Positions 15,285 through 22,612 of a DNA stretch of 33,723 nt are shown here, piece after piece. Every line of letters starts with the position of its first letter. The stretch's first letter is position 1. The notes under the pieces are model-generated. The model saw only the letters and a program-made list of their open reading frames with translations, made no database searches and was not told the origin of the DNA. Source of the DNA: Deltaproteobacteria bacterium. GTDB lineage: Bacteria; Desulfobacterota; Desulfarculia; Adiutricales; JAFDHD01. Location: positions 1-33,723 of the forward strand of contig JAFDHD010000023.1 of NCBI GenBank assembly GCA_019308995.1. Reading direction: 5' to 3'. The translations under genes and the position numbers were made by a program.

Positions 15285-16853
15285 TTGATACAAGCTTCAG
15301 CCATCGTATCGCCCCTCCAGATGCAAGCCGACTTCTTTCTTGCACAAACTTCGCCTCTTCAGATTCACGGGGCTGATCTTTATCATAATGAGCCCTTCCG
15401 GGCGGTTCTGAACAATACGCTGGAGAAAAGGGAACGATTCCTTGAAAAGCCGGGGTTTAAGGATCAGAGAGAAGAGGGACCGATTCATGGCTCAGCGCTG
15501 GAAGCTTTTGAAGCCGAAGTAAAGGCCTTCGGGCTTCCCCTGGACACCGTTTCCATGGACCCAAAGGATTTACCGCTCCTGCAGAAAATCTTGAACGAGA
15601 GCGGCTTCAGCCCTGATGAGATTCATCATATTATGAAGAGCTTGACTCAGGGGCCGCTCACCATGGAGCGAATCATGGCTGTTATTGGAACGGTCCGGAC
15701 CGGGCCTCGCGTAAACCTGTCTCTGCCAGAGGCCGCGCTGCCTTCATTCGGTCGTTTCCTGCTCGAACTGGGACTCAACCCGGAACAGGTCAAAAATATA
15801 ATTACTGAACTTGGCCAGGGTGGGCAATTTGGATCTGAAGTCTTGCGAGGGCTCCTTTTAAAGCACGGCCAGACCAATTTAAAGGAACTCAACCTTTCAA
15901 ATGTAGATTTAAGCAACCTCAAAGACCTCCTGGCCTCGCTTGGAGCTCAACCCAAGAATCTTCAGCATCTCTGGCAGCAGCTCGAGGCCAGCAAAGGCCG
16001 GATGTCCATGGAGGGATTCCTGGCGCTTTTTAAATCGCTGGAGCGGCCGGAGCCTCTTGGACCGGGCCAGATGGACTGCATCCGATCACTGGTGCACAAT
16101 CTGCGCTTAAAACATACTTTCCGGATACGCACCCACTTCGATCGAATCATAAGCCTGCTTCAGAGCATGGGCGACGATAAAATTGATCCGGATTCCCTGA
16201 AGCATAATCCAGCCCTGGCGATCCTGCGCGCCGGAACGCCGTCTGCCCGGGCTATTATGAATGGAACGGAATTCCCAGGCAGTGCTGCCGCTCAGAATAC
16301 AAACAATGCCGCGGCATCGGGACCGGAAATCCAGCCGGGCGCCATAGTTTCAAGGGAAGGTGAATTGTGGAACAGGCCTGAACTGCAAGTCAGGCTTGAA
16401 ACAGCCGCAACCACCCGTTTATCCGATTCTGTCCTCAGGCAGATCGCTGAAAAAATTATCTATTCATCGCGGAACAATCTGCATCGAATCATGATCCAGC
16501 TTGAACCCAAAGAACTCGGTCAGCTCAAGATCAACATGATCTTTAAGAACAACCAGCTCCAGGCCAAAATCGTTACCGAGCATGGATTTGTCAAGCTGGC
16601 CCTGGAGGAGCAGCTGGATCAACTAAAGAAAACCCTGGAAGAGCAAGGTCTCCATGTGGAGCGTTTCGATGTCTCCTTCACCAGGGATCAGCAGGACTTT
16701 GCAGGGAAATCAGAAACCTGGTCCGCATTTCAAAACAGCTCTCAGGCGGCATCGAACACAGGCTCCACGATTGAGCCTGCTGCCTTGGAGGAGCTTGAGG
16801 CCGCACTTCCCGAGGCAGTCCGGGACGTGAACCAGGTGGATCTTTTCGCTTGA
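15285..16853 (+). CDS. fliK: Flagellar hook-length control protein FliK
   Basis: FliK is the secreted ruler that measures the hook and switches export specificity through FlhB. The C-terminal domain (about 100 residues) has the Flg_hook pattern: LHRIMIQLEPKELGQLKINM, then a core region with QLQAKIVTEHGFVKLALEEQ and LKKTLEEQGLHVERFDVSF. The N-terminal 380 residues are mostly helical and unlike common FliK proteins, as usual for the variable ruler part. The frame is open from 15225, but the sigma-54 promoter covers that start. TTG 15285, seven bases after AGGAG (15273-15277), is chosen, giving 522 residues. Confidence 0.9.
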   Translation: MIQASAIVSPLQMQADFFLAQTSPLQIHGADLYHNEPFRAVLNNTLEKRERFLEKPGFKDQREEGPIHGSALEAFEAEVKAFGLPLDTVSMDPKDLPLLQKILNESGFSPDEIHHIMKSLTQGPLTMERIMAVIGTVRTGPRVNLSLPEAALPSFGRFLLELGLNPEQVKNIITELGQGGQFGSEVLRGLLLKHGQTNLKELNLSNVDLSNLKDLLASLGAQPKNLQHLWQQLEASKGRMSMEGFLALFKSLERPEPLGPGQMDCIRSLVHNLRLKHTFRIRTHFDRIISLLQSMGDDKIDPDSLKHNPALAILRAGTPSARAIMNGTEFPGSAAAQNTNNAAASGPEIQPGAIVSREGELWNRPELQVRLETAATTRLSDSVLRQIAEKIIYSSRNNLHRIMIQLEPKELGQLKINMIFKNNQLQAKIVTEHGFVKLALEEQLDQLKKTLEEQGLHVERFDVSFTRDQQDFAGKSETWSAFQNSSQAASNTGSTIEPAALEELEAALPEAVRDVNQVDLFA

Positions 16854-16880
16854 ACTTTATGAATATCACAGGAGAAGAGC

Positions 16881-17591
16881 ATGACGGTGGTTACTCAAAA
16901 CCAGATCACTCAAAATTACCTGCCCGTAAAGCAGAACGACCCTGACCTTTATCAGGAAGGCAACTATACAAAAATAGGCAAAGACGAGTTCCTCAAACTG
17001 CTTATTGCGCAGATGAAATACCAGGACCCGCTCAACCCCATTGAAGGTACTGAATTTACGGCCCAGCTGGCCCAGTTCACCAGCCTGGAGCAGCTTTACA
17101 ACATCAATGACACCCTGGAGGGACTGAACACGGCTCTGACCGCTCAAAACAGCTTCCAGGCCGTCAATCTTCTCGGGAAAACGGTCAAGACCGCCGGGCA
17201 GTGGCTGAACGTCGAGGAAGGTGAACTGGTGACAGCGGGAGTTTACGAACTCAAAAACGCTGCGCAGCAGGTTCAGATAAATATTTACAGCCAGGATGGC
17301 GCCATGGTTCACAGCATTGACCATCCGGCTCAGGAAGCGGGGACTCACCAGGTCGAGTGGGATGGCAGGAATTTCTTGGGCCAGCCTGTGCCCGATGGGA
17401 TCTACGCCTTTGAAGTCGTGGCCCGCAACCCTGATGACAGCCTCATAGACTCGACCGGCTACACCAAAGGCACAATTACCGGCTTGACTTTCGGACAGGG
17501 CGGAGAACCGATCCTGCTCATGAACGGCATCGGCCTGAACTTGGCCAATGTCATTGAAATCATTGTCCCGAAGTCAACCAAGGATAATTAA
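16881..17591 (+). CDS. flgD: Flagellar hook-capping protein FlgD
   Basis: FlgD is the scaffold cap on the growing hook. The 236-residue product carries the N-terminal signature FLKLLIAQMKYQDPLNPIEG, followed by TEFTAQLAQFTSLEQL, both diagnostic. The C-terminal half has the FlgD Ig-like/tudor part (HQVEWDGRNFLGQPVPDGIY, matching 'W-D-G-x-x-x-x-G-x-x-x-P-x-G-x-Y'). AGGAG is well placed before the ATG. It lies between fliK and flgE, the usual arrangement. Confidence 0.97.
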   Translation: MTVVTQNQITQNYLPVKQNDPDLYQEGNYTKIGKDEFLKLLIAQMKYQDPLNPIEGTEFTAQLAQFTSLEQLYNINDTLEGLNTALTAQNSFQAVNLLGKTVKTAGQWLNVEEGELVTAGVYELKNAAQQVQINIYSQDGAMVHSIDHPAQEAGTHQVEWDGRNFLGQPVPDGIYAFEVVARNPDDSLIDSTGYTKGTITGLTFGQGGEPILLMNGIGLNLANVIEIIVPKSTKDN

Positions 17592-17618
17592 TTTAAAAGG
17601 ATTAAGGAGTGTAAAAAA

Positions 17619-19415
17619 ATGTCAATTTCTGCTGCATTGTATACGGGTATCACCGGTTTAAGCTCCATGGGTATGGCCATGTCCGTCATTGGCAACAACA
17701 TTGCCAACGTCAATACCGTGGGTTTCAAACAGGCGCGTCCGCAGTTCATGGATCTTCTGAGCCAGCGGATATTCACCGCTGCTGGCAGCTCCCAGATCGG
17801 GAAAGGAGTCAGTTTGGGCACCGTGAATAACGTCTTCTCTCAAGGCGCATTCGTAAACTCGGATGAAGACACCGATCTTGCCATCAGCGGGGAAGGGTTT
17901 TTCATGGTCAGGAAATCTGATGTTGATACGGTTTATTTCACGCGAGCCGGAAACTTCACCTTGGACAACCAAGGCCGCCTCATTACGCCGCTGGGTTATA
18001 TCGTTCAGGGCTGGGCCCTCAACGAGGATCAACAGCGCACGGGCACGCCGACCGATATCATTCTCACCACGAGCAACCTGCCCCCGGTCATGACCTCTAA
18101 CGCCACTTTTATCACCAACCTGCAAGCTGACTCCGCTTCCCGAGCCACCAGCCTGTGGCAGGCCTGGGATGCAACGAATGATAACCCCATTGCTGGTGAC
18201 AGTTATGTTTACCAGAGCTCCCTTCGCGCCTATGATTCGCTCGGGGAAGTTCACAACCTTTCCATTTACTACGATCCTAATTACAATCCGCCGTTTGCCA
18301 GTTTGACTACGGCCCTGCCCGGAGCAGACGATGACATTACCTTTACCGCCGTTTCCGGCGGGGCTAGAGGTAACAATATCACCATCACTTACGTGGACCC
18401 CGGCGCGCTCAGGGCCACCACGGATGTGACCGACGTCACCGGCACGGCCATTACCGTCACCCTGGCCCATGACGGAACCTCTATTACCGCCACAGCGAAC
18501 GATGTCCTGGCCGCTATCGCGGCAAGTACCGAGGCCGGCAACGTCCTCACCGCGGCGGCGGTAGGCGCAGGAACTGGAGTCGTAACGGCCATGGCGGCCA
18601 CCAACTTGAGCGGCGGCTCCGACGTCAATACCACGCCGAATCAGTGGGAGTATATCGTCACTACTGATCCAGCCGACGACTACCGCCAGATCAATAGTAA
18701 ATCTGTTATCGGGAATCCATCCGCCGGACTGCTGATGAGAGGTATTCTTACCTTCGACCCCAACACCGGAGGTATTGCTCATACCACCACGGCTGTCACA
18801 GCCGATGAGATAACCGATATTGATATCGTAAATGATCCTCCCAATCCCCCGACGTGGTCGAGTTTAACGCCAAACAACAACGGATATTTTGAATTAACGG
18901 CCAATTTCGTACCAGGAGCGTCAGATCAATCCATCGAAATAAACTTTGGGGCAAATAATCAGCTCGGACTCAATAACTGGATCACCGAAAGCCTCTCAAC
19001 TACACAATTCGCCGCGACCTCGACCACTGTTTTCCAAACCCAGGACGGATACTCTTCCAGCTATCTCCAGGGAATCAGCGTCGGACGTGACGGCACCATC
19101 TACGGCGATTATTCAAACGGGCAGAGCGTCGGCCGGTATCAGGTCGCCTTGGCCCTTTTCCAGAACCAGTGGGGCCTTGAAAAACTCGGCCAGAACCTCT
19201 ATATCGAAACACCGGCTTCAGGCGCAAGGACCCCTGCCCCGGCCGGACATGGAGGGGCAGGAGAACTTCATCCCAATGCCCTGGAACAGTCCAACGTGGA
19301 CCTGGCCCAGGAGTTTGTGGACATGATCGTCATTCAGCGCGGATTCCAGGCCAACTCCAAAATAATCACCACCACAGACACCATGCTGGCTGAACTGATC
19401 CAGCTCAAACGATAG
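17619..19415 (+). CDS. flgE: Flagellar hook protein FlgE with an extra inserted domain
   Basis: FlgE polymerises into the hook. The N-terminal D0 (GITGLSSMGMAMSVIGNNIA, then NVNTVGFK) and the C-terminal end (SNVDLAQEFVDMIVIQRGFQ) are typical. The product is 598 residues, longer than most FlgE. Residues about 226-337 interrupt the conserved stretch that normally runs from AYDSLGEVHNLSIYY directly into NQWEYIV. The insert is Thr/Ala/Gly-rich and reads like a beta module (DITFTAVSGGARGNNITITY ... ITATANDVLAAIAA ... ATNLSGGSD), a pattern I recall from phage and surface proteins. It should project from the hook surface. A ribosome site (AAGGAG) precedes the ATG, and a strong terminator follows. 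Confidence 0.95.
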   Translation: MSISAALYTGITGLSSMGMAMSVIGNNIANVNTVGFKQARPQFMDLLSQRIFTAAGSSQIGKGVSLGTVNNVFSQGAFVNSDEDTDLAISGEGFFMVRKSDVDTVYFTRAGNFTLDNQGRLITPLGYIVQGWALNEDQQRTGTPTDIILTTSNLPPVMTSNATFITNLQADSASRATSLWQAWDATNDNPIAGDSYVYQSSLRAYDSLGEVHNLSIYYDPNYNPPFASLTTALPGADDDITFTAVSGGARGNNITITYVDPGALRATTDVTDVTGTAITVTLAHDGTSITATANDVLAAIAASTEAGNVLTAAAVGAGTGVVTAMAATNLSGGSDVNTTPNQWEYIVTTDPADDYRQINSKSVIGNPSAGLLMRGILTFDPNTGGIAHTTTAVTADEITDIDIVNDPPNPPTWSSLTPNNNGYFELTANFVPGASDQSIEINFGANNQLGLNNWITESLSTTQFAATSTTVFQTQDGYSSSYLQGISVGRDGTIYGDYSNGQSVGRYQVALALFQNQWGLEKLGQNLYIETPASGARTPAPAGHGGAGELHPNALEQSNVDLAQEFVDMIVIQRGFQANSKIITTTDTMLAELIQLKR

Positions 19416-19444
19416 CTCCCCTCCTCTGCTCCACCTCAATGAAC

Positions 19445-19470
19445 AGGGGCCTTTCGGGCCCCTTTTCTTT
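19445..19470 (+). terminator. Rho-independent terminator after flgE
   Basis: A perfect seven-base GC-rich stem AGGGGCC/GGCCCCT with a five-base loop (TTTCG), followed by TTTCTTT. It lies 30 bases after the flgE stop and closes the fliK-flgD-flgE operon. Confidence 0.88.
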
Positions 19471-19553
19471 GTCAAAAAGTTGACTTGTGTCGTCCTGGAA
19501 ACTTGACGCATTTCATTCTCTTCAGGCCGCTTCAGGCCTTGTCTCACCAGGGG

Positions 19554-19587
19554 GACAGGCCTGTCATAACGGCCGACAGTGCCGTTA
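19554..19587. repeat. Two adjacent inverted repeats in the flgE-motA gap
   Basis: A 12-base perfect palindrome GACAGGCCTGTC (19554-19565) is followed one base later by TAACGGC-N7-GCCGTTA (19567-19587). Neither has a T tail, so they are not typical terminators. They may be protein-binding sites upstream of the mot promoter; function unknown. Confidence 0.5.
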
Positions 19588-19619
19588 ACCGGAGTATTTA
19601 TACGCTTGAAATGAGCTTG

Positions 19620-19646
19620 ACATTATGAGGTCATTGTTCATAATGT
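19620..19646. promoter_or_regulatory. 9-base perfect inverted repeat upstream of the mot promoter (possible activator site)
   Basis: ACATTATGA and TCATAATGT are separated by nine bases. The repeat ends 25 bases before the -24 element at 19672. Its dyad form suits a dimeric Fis-type regulator, but the spacing is short for a classical enhancer. A hairpin role cannot be excluded because TTTTA follows. Confidence 0.4.
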
Positions 19647-19671
19647 TTTAGAGTAATACTTTAGGTTTACG

Positions 19672-19686
19672 TGGCACGCACCTTGC
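19672..19686 (+). promoter_or_regulatory. Sigma-54 promoter of the motA-to-fliA operon
   Basis: TGGCACGCACCTTGC is a perfect -24/-12 element with GG-N10-GC. The expected start is near 19698, 28 bases before motA. No further terminator or clear promoter is seen to the right edge, so this may drive the whole stator, switch and export operon. Confidence 0.9.
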
Positions 19687-19725
19687 TTTATCCATTCCAT
19701 GAGTTAACTCACGAGGGGGAGCCAA

Positions 19726-20490
19726 ATGGATCTGGCGACTTTTATCGGTGTTATCGCTTCTTTTAGTATATTGGTCTCTGCCATCATGATGGGCAGCGGC
19801 CTCTCAGCTTTTATCAACATCCCTGCTGTCCTTATTGTCCTGGGTGGAACGATCTGCGCCACCATGATCAACTACCCCCTTAAAGACGTGATTGGTAGTA
19901 TTAAGGTGGTGCAGAAAGCCTTTTTCGCCAAGACCTTGACCTTTGGGGAAATCATCACCAATTTCGTCAATTATGCTACAAGGGCGCGCAAGGAGGGCAT
20001 CCTGGCCCTGGAGGCTACCTTACCGGAAATTCAGGATGATTTTTTGAAAAAGGGCCTGCAGCTCACGATTGACGGCCTGGAACCTCAATCCATCACCGAG
20101 ATCCTGGAAACCGAGATTGCATTCGTTGAAGACCGCCACCGACTGGGCGCGGAATTGTTTCAGACCATGGGTACCTTTTCTCCAGCTTTTGGGATGATCG
20201 GTACCTTGATCGGTCTGGTGCAAATGTTGCAAAGCATGGACGATCCCTCGACTATCGGCCCGTCCATGGCCGTGGCCTTGATTACGACCTTTTATGGCGC
20301 CGTGCTGGCCAATGTCCTCTTTCTGCCCATTTCTGGCAAACTGCGCACCAGGAGCAAGGAGGAAAGCCTGCTCAAAGAGATGATCCTCCATGGAATCATC
20401 TCCCTCTCACGAGGAGATAACCCGCGGATTATTGAGCAGAAACTGCACTCATTCCTGCCGCCCGTCCTGAGAGTCTCCACCTTCGAGTAG
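19726..20490 (+). CDS. motA: Flagellar stator protein MotA
   Basis: MotA is the inner-membrane stator subunit whose cytoplasmic loop pushes FliG. The 254-residue product has four membrane helices, the cytoplasmic stretch RARKEGILALE (the family R-x-x-G-x-x-x-L-E with charged torque residues), and GTFSPAFGMIGTLIGLVQML containing the conserved proline of the ion path. The second conserved proline is in VLFLPISGKL. It is the first gene of its operon, with GAGGGGGAG before the ATG. Two MotB-like genes follow. Confidence 0.96.
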   Translation: MDLATFIGVIASFSILVSAIMMGSGLSAFINIPAVLIVLGGTICATMINYPLKDVIGSIKVVQKAFFAKTLTFGEIITNFVNYATRARKEGILALEATLPEIQDDFLKKGLQLTIDGLEPQSITEILETEIAFVEDRHRLGAELFQTMGTFSPAFGMIGTLIGLVQMLQSMDDPSTIGPSMAVALITTFYGAVLANVLFLPISGKLRTRSKEESLLKEMILHGIISLSRGDNPRIIEQKLHSFLPPVLRVSTFE

Positions 20491-20503
20491 GAGTAAATTC
20501 TTC

Positions 20504-21301
20504 ATGGCGCGTAAAAAAGAAGAAAAAAGGCCTGAGTGGGAAAAAACCAATATTGGATTGATGATGTTCACCGCGCTGATGATCATTCTTCTCGCCTTCT
20601 TCATCATGCTCTCGACCATGTCCGTCATAGACGAACGCCGGGAGCAAGTGGTCCTCGGTTCCCTGATCGGCTCCTTTGGCATCCTTCCAGGCGGCCTCTC
20701 CCCAACACGCACCGAAGCCCACAGCCTGGCCCCGCCTTCAAGCCCCCTGCAAGTTATTAAATCCGACATGGAACAGTTGAAGGATATCTTCACTCAAAGG
20801 ACGATCGAGGATAAGATCAATTTTCTCAGAGGACGAACACGCCGTATTATCAGCTTTCAGGAAGCGGTCTTATTTCCTCCCGGCGAGGTGGAAATCCTGC
20901 CTGAAATGAAACCGGTCCTGATGGAACTTGCCAACGTTTTACGAGGATCAGACTACCCGATCATCATCGAGGGACATACTGACGACCTGCCGCCGCGAGA
21001 CGAAACATTGATCAACAACTGGTTCGTTTCGGCGACTCGATCAGCCAACATCCTGAAATTCTTTATAAATGAAGGAGGGCTCGACCCCAACCGTCTCTCG
21101 GCCTTCGGGTATGCCGGTTACAGACCGGTTGCAGCGAACAACTCTCCTGAAAACAGAAGGCGGAATCGCCGTGTTGACCTGATTCTGGATACGACCCGCC
21201 AGATGGCCCTCTGGCGCTATCAAAAGGAATCCTGGAAATTGAAACCGCTCACCTTTAAAGGCTTCACTTTTCATCTTTTTGGCGGAAAGGAAACCCCCTG
21301 A
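20504..21301 (+). CDS. MotB-like protein lacking the ion-binding Asp (MotB1)
   Basis: The 265-residue protein has one N-terminal membrane helix (about 17-41) and a C-terminal OmpA/MotB peptidoglycan-binding domain (IIIEGHTDDLPPRDE, then SATRSANILKFFI and NRRRNRRVDLIL). In the helix it reads FTALMIILLAFFIMLSTMS where the neighbour MotB2 reads FSDLITLLLTFFVLLITMS. The universally required ion-carrying Asp is thus Ala24 (GCG, 20573-20575). A conserved-looking segment LGSLIGSFGILPGGLSP follows the helix. Alone with MotA it should not conduct ions. It may form a mixed dimer with MotB2, anchor or plug the stator, or do another job. It starts 13 bases after motA. Confidence 0.85.
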   Translation: MARKKEEKRPEWEKTNIGLMMFTALMIILLAFFIMLSTMSVIDERREQVVLGSLIGSFGILPGGLSPTRTEAHSLAPPSSPLQVIKSDMEQLKDIFTQRTIEDKINFLRGRTRRIISFQEAVLFPPGEVEILPEMKPVLMELANVLRGSDYPIIIEGHTDDLPPRDETLINNWFVSATRSANILKFFINEGGLDPNRLSAFGYAGYRPVAANNSPENRRRNRRVDLILDTTRQMALWRYQKESWKLKPLTFKGFTFHLFGGKETP

Positions 21302-21308
21302 GGACGTT

Positions 21309-22052
21309 ATGGCCAGGAAGAAAAGTTCAGAAGACCCGAGCGCTAAGGTCAACCCCTTGGGATGGATGGTGACCTTCTCTGACCTCATTACCTTGTTGCT
21401 GACCTTCTTTGTCCTCCTTATTACCATGTCGTCCATGGATGTTAAAACCGTTCGGCAGGCCTTTGAAGCCTTCACCGGCGGCTCCGGGCCTTTCGAATTC
21501 GGCAAAAAAGGCAAGATGGAGGACCTGGCCCAAATCATCTCCCTAATCAACCGCGCCTCGCCTCAAACGCTCCTGGAAAACATAAACATCAAGGAAGTCA
21601 TTTTCAAATTTGATGAGGCTGGTTACCAGCGCCTCATGAAGCTCCTCGAGAAAGATATAAAAGTGAGAGTTACTGAAAAGGGTCTGGCCATTCAGCTGGC
21701 TAATTACATCCTTTTCAATGAAGGGGAATCAGGTCTTCGTATGGAGCATCTTCCTCTGCTGCACCGACTGGCCGGGGTTATCCGGGCAGTAGGCCGCTAT
21801 CCCGTGTCCATCGAAGGGCATACCGATGGAACTGAGGCTGAAGGCGGCTCCGGAGAATTCGCCTGGCAGCTCTCCCTGGCTCGAGCCATTAATATCCTGG
21901 AATACTTTACTGAAGATGAAGGCCTTTCTCCAGGCCGGTTTCGAGTGGGAGGATACGGGCCTTCAAAACCGATTTATCCTGACGACATCCCGGAAACTAG
22001 GGTCAAGAACCGAAGAATTGAGATAATATTATATAAAGAACAACTTGGTTAG
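21309..22052 (+). CDS. motB: Flagellar stator protein MotB (canonical Asp, MotB2)
   Basis: The 247-residue protein carries the canonical MotB membrane helix with Asp25 (WMVTFSDLITLLLTFFVLL), a plug/linker region (about 45-100), and an OmpA-like peptidoglycan-binding domain (VSIEGHTDG, LSLARAINILEYF, VKNRRIEIIL). With MotA it forms the ion-driven stator anchored to the cell wall. A TTG at 21279 is in frame, but GAGG five bases before the ATG at 21309 sets the start. It begins seven bases after motB1 and runs up to fliL. Confidence 0.94.
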   Translation: MARKKSSEDPSAKVNPLGWMVTFSDLITLLLTFFVLLITMSSMDVKTVRQAFEAFTGGSGPFEFGKKGKMEDLAQIISLINRASPQTLLENINIKEVIFKFDEAGYQRLMKLLEKDIKVRVTEKGLAIQLANYILFNEGESGLRMEHLPLLHRLAGVIRAVGRYPVSIEGHTDGTEAEGGSGEFAWQLSLARAINILEYFTEDEGLSPGRFRVGGYGPSKPIYPDDIPETRVKNRRIEIILYKEQLG

Positions 22053-22062
22053 AGGAGTAGTT

Positions 22063-22602
22063 ATGGCTGATGAAGAGAGAGAAGAGGTAACTGAGGAAGC
22101 GGCGGGCGGCGGGAAAGGCATGCTGCCTTTATTGATTATCGTGGCGGCCGTGGTGGTGGTGCTCTTGGGAGCGGTTATTGCCTTGCTGATATTTGCTCCT
22201 GGTGTGGTTCCTTTTGGGGGAGAAAAGCCGGCCGCTGAGACTGACTCTTCAGTCCAGGAGTCTGCCGCAAAGGAGGAAACTCAGGAGGAAGCTGAAACCC
22301 TGGGTATCCTGTACTCTATGCCGCCCTTCATCGTTAATCTGGTTGACCCGACGGTGCAGCGCTACCTGAAGCTCAAAGTGGAATTAGAGCTGAACAACAA
22401 AGAAGTTCAAGCCGAGATTGATCTCCGAATGCCTCAGATAAAAGACAGCCTTCTGGTGCTGCTTTCCAGTAAAACTTTTATTGATATTAAAACGGTCGAA
22501 GGCAAGATGCGGCTCAGAATGGAGATTATCGGCCGCATCAATAATTTCTTGACAAGTGGCCGCGTAAAAAACGTTTACTTCACTGAATTTGTAGTCCAGT
22601 GA
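22063..22602 (+). CDS. fliL: Flagellar basal-body-associated protein FliL
   Basis: FliL is a single-pass membrane protein that rings and supports the stator. The 179-residue product has an acidic N-terminus, a membrane helix (about 20-45), an acidic linker, and the conserved periplasmic domain starting PPFIVNLVDPTVQRYLKLKV and ending GRVKNVYFTEFVVQ. A TTG at 22045 lies upstream in frame, but AGAGGAG is placed for the ATG at 22063. It follows motB2 and precedes fliM by ten bases. A divergent second copy lies at 32393. Confidence 0.95.
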   Translation: MADEEREEVTEEAAGGGKGMLPLLIIVAAVVVVLLGAVIALLIFAPGVVPFGGEKPAAETDSSVQESAAKEETQEEAETLGILYSMPPFIVNLVDPTVQRYLKLKVELELNNKEVQAEIDLRMPQIKDSLLVLLSSKTFIDIKTVEGKMRLRMEIIGRINNFLTSGRVKNVYFTEFVVQ

Positions 22603-22612
22603 GGAACATCGC

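Noticed and set aside
17658-18782. Long antisense open frame (about 374 codons) inside flgE
   Set aside because: It lies wholly opposite the well-supported flgE, has no ribosome site or recognisable domain, and its composition mirrors the flgE codon pattern.
20504-21301. MotB1 as a decaying pseudogene copy of MotB2
   Set aside because: The frame is intact, the peptidoglycan-binding domain is complete, and the sequence is widely divergent from MotB2 with its own conserved-looking segments, which fits an old specialised paralogue better.
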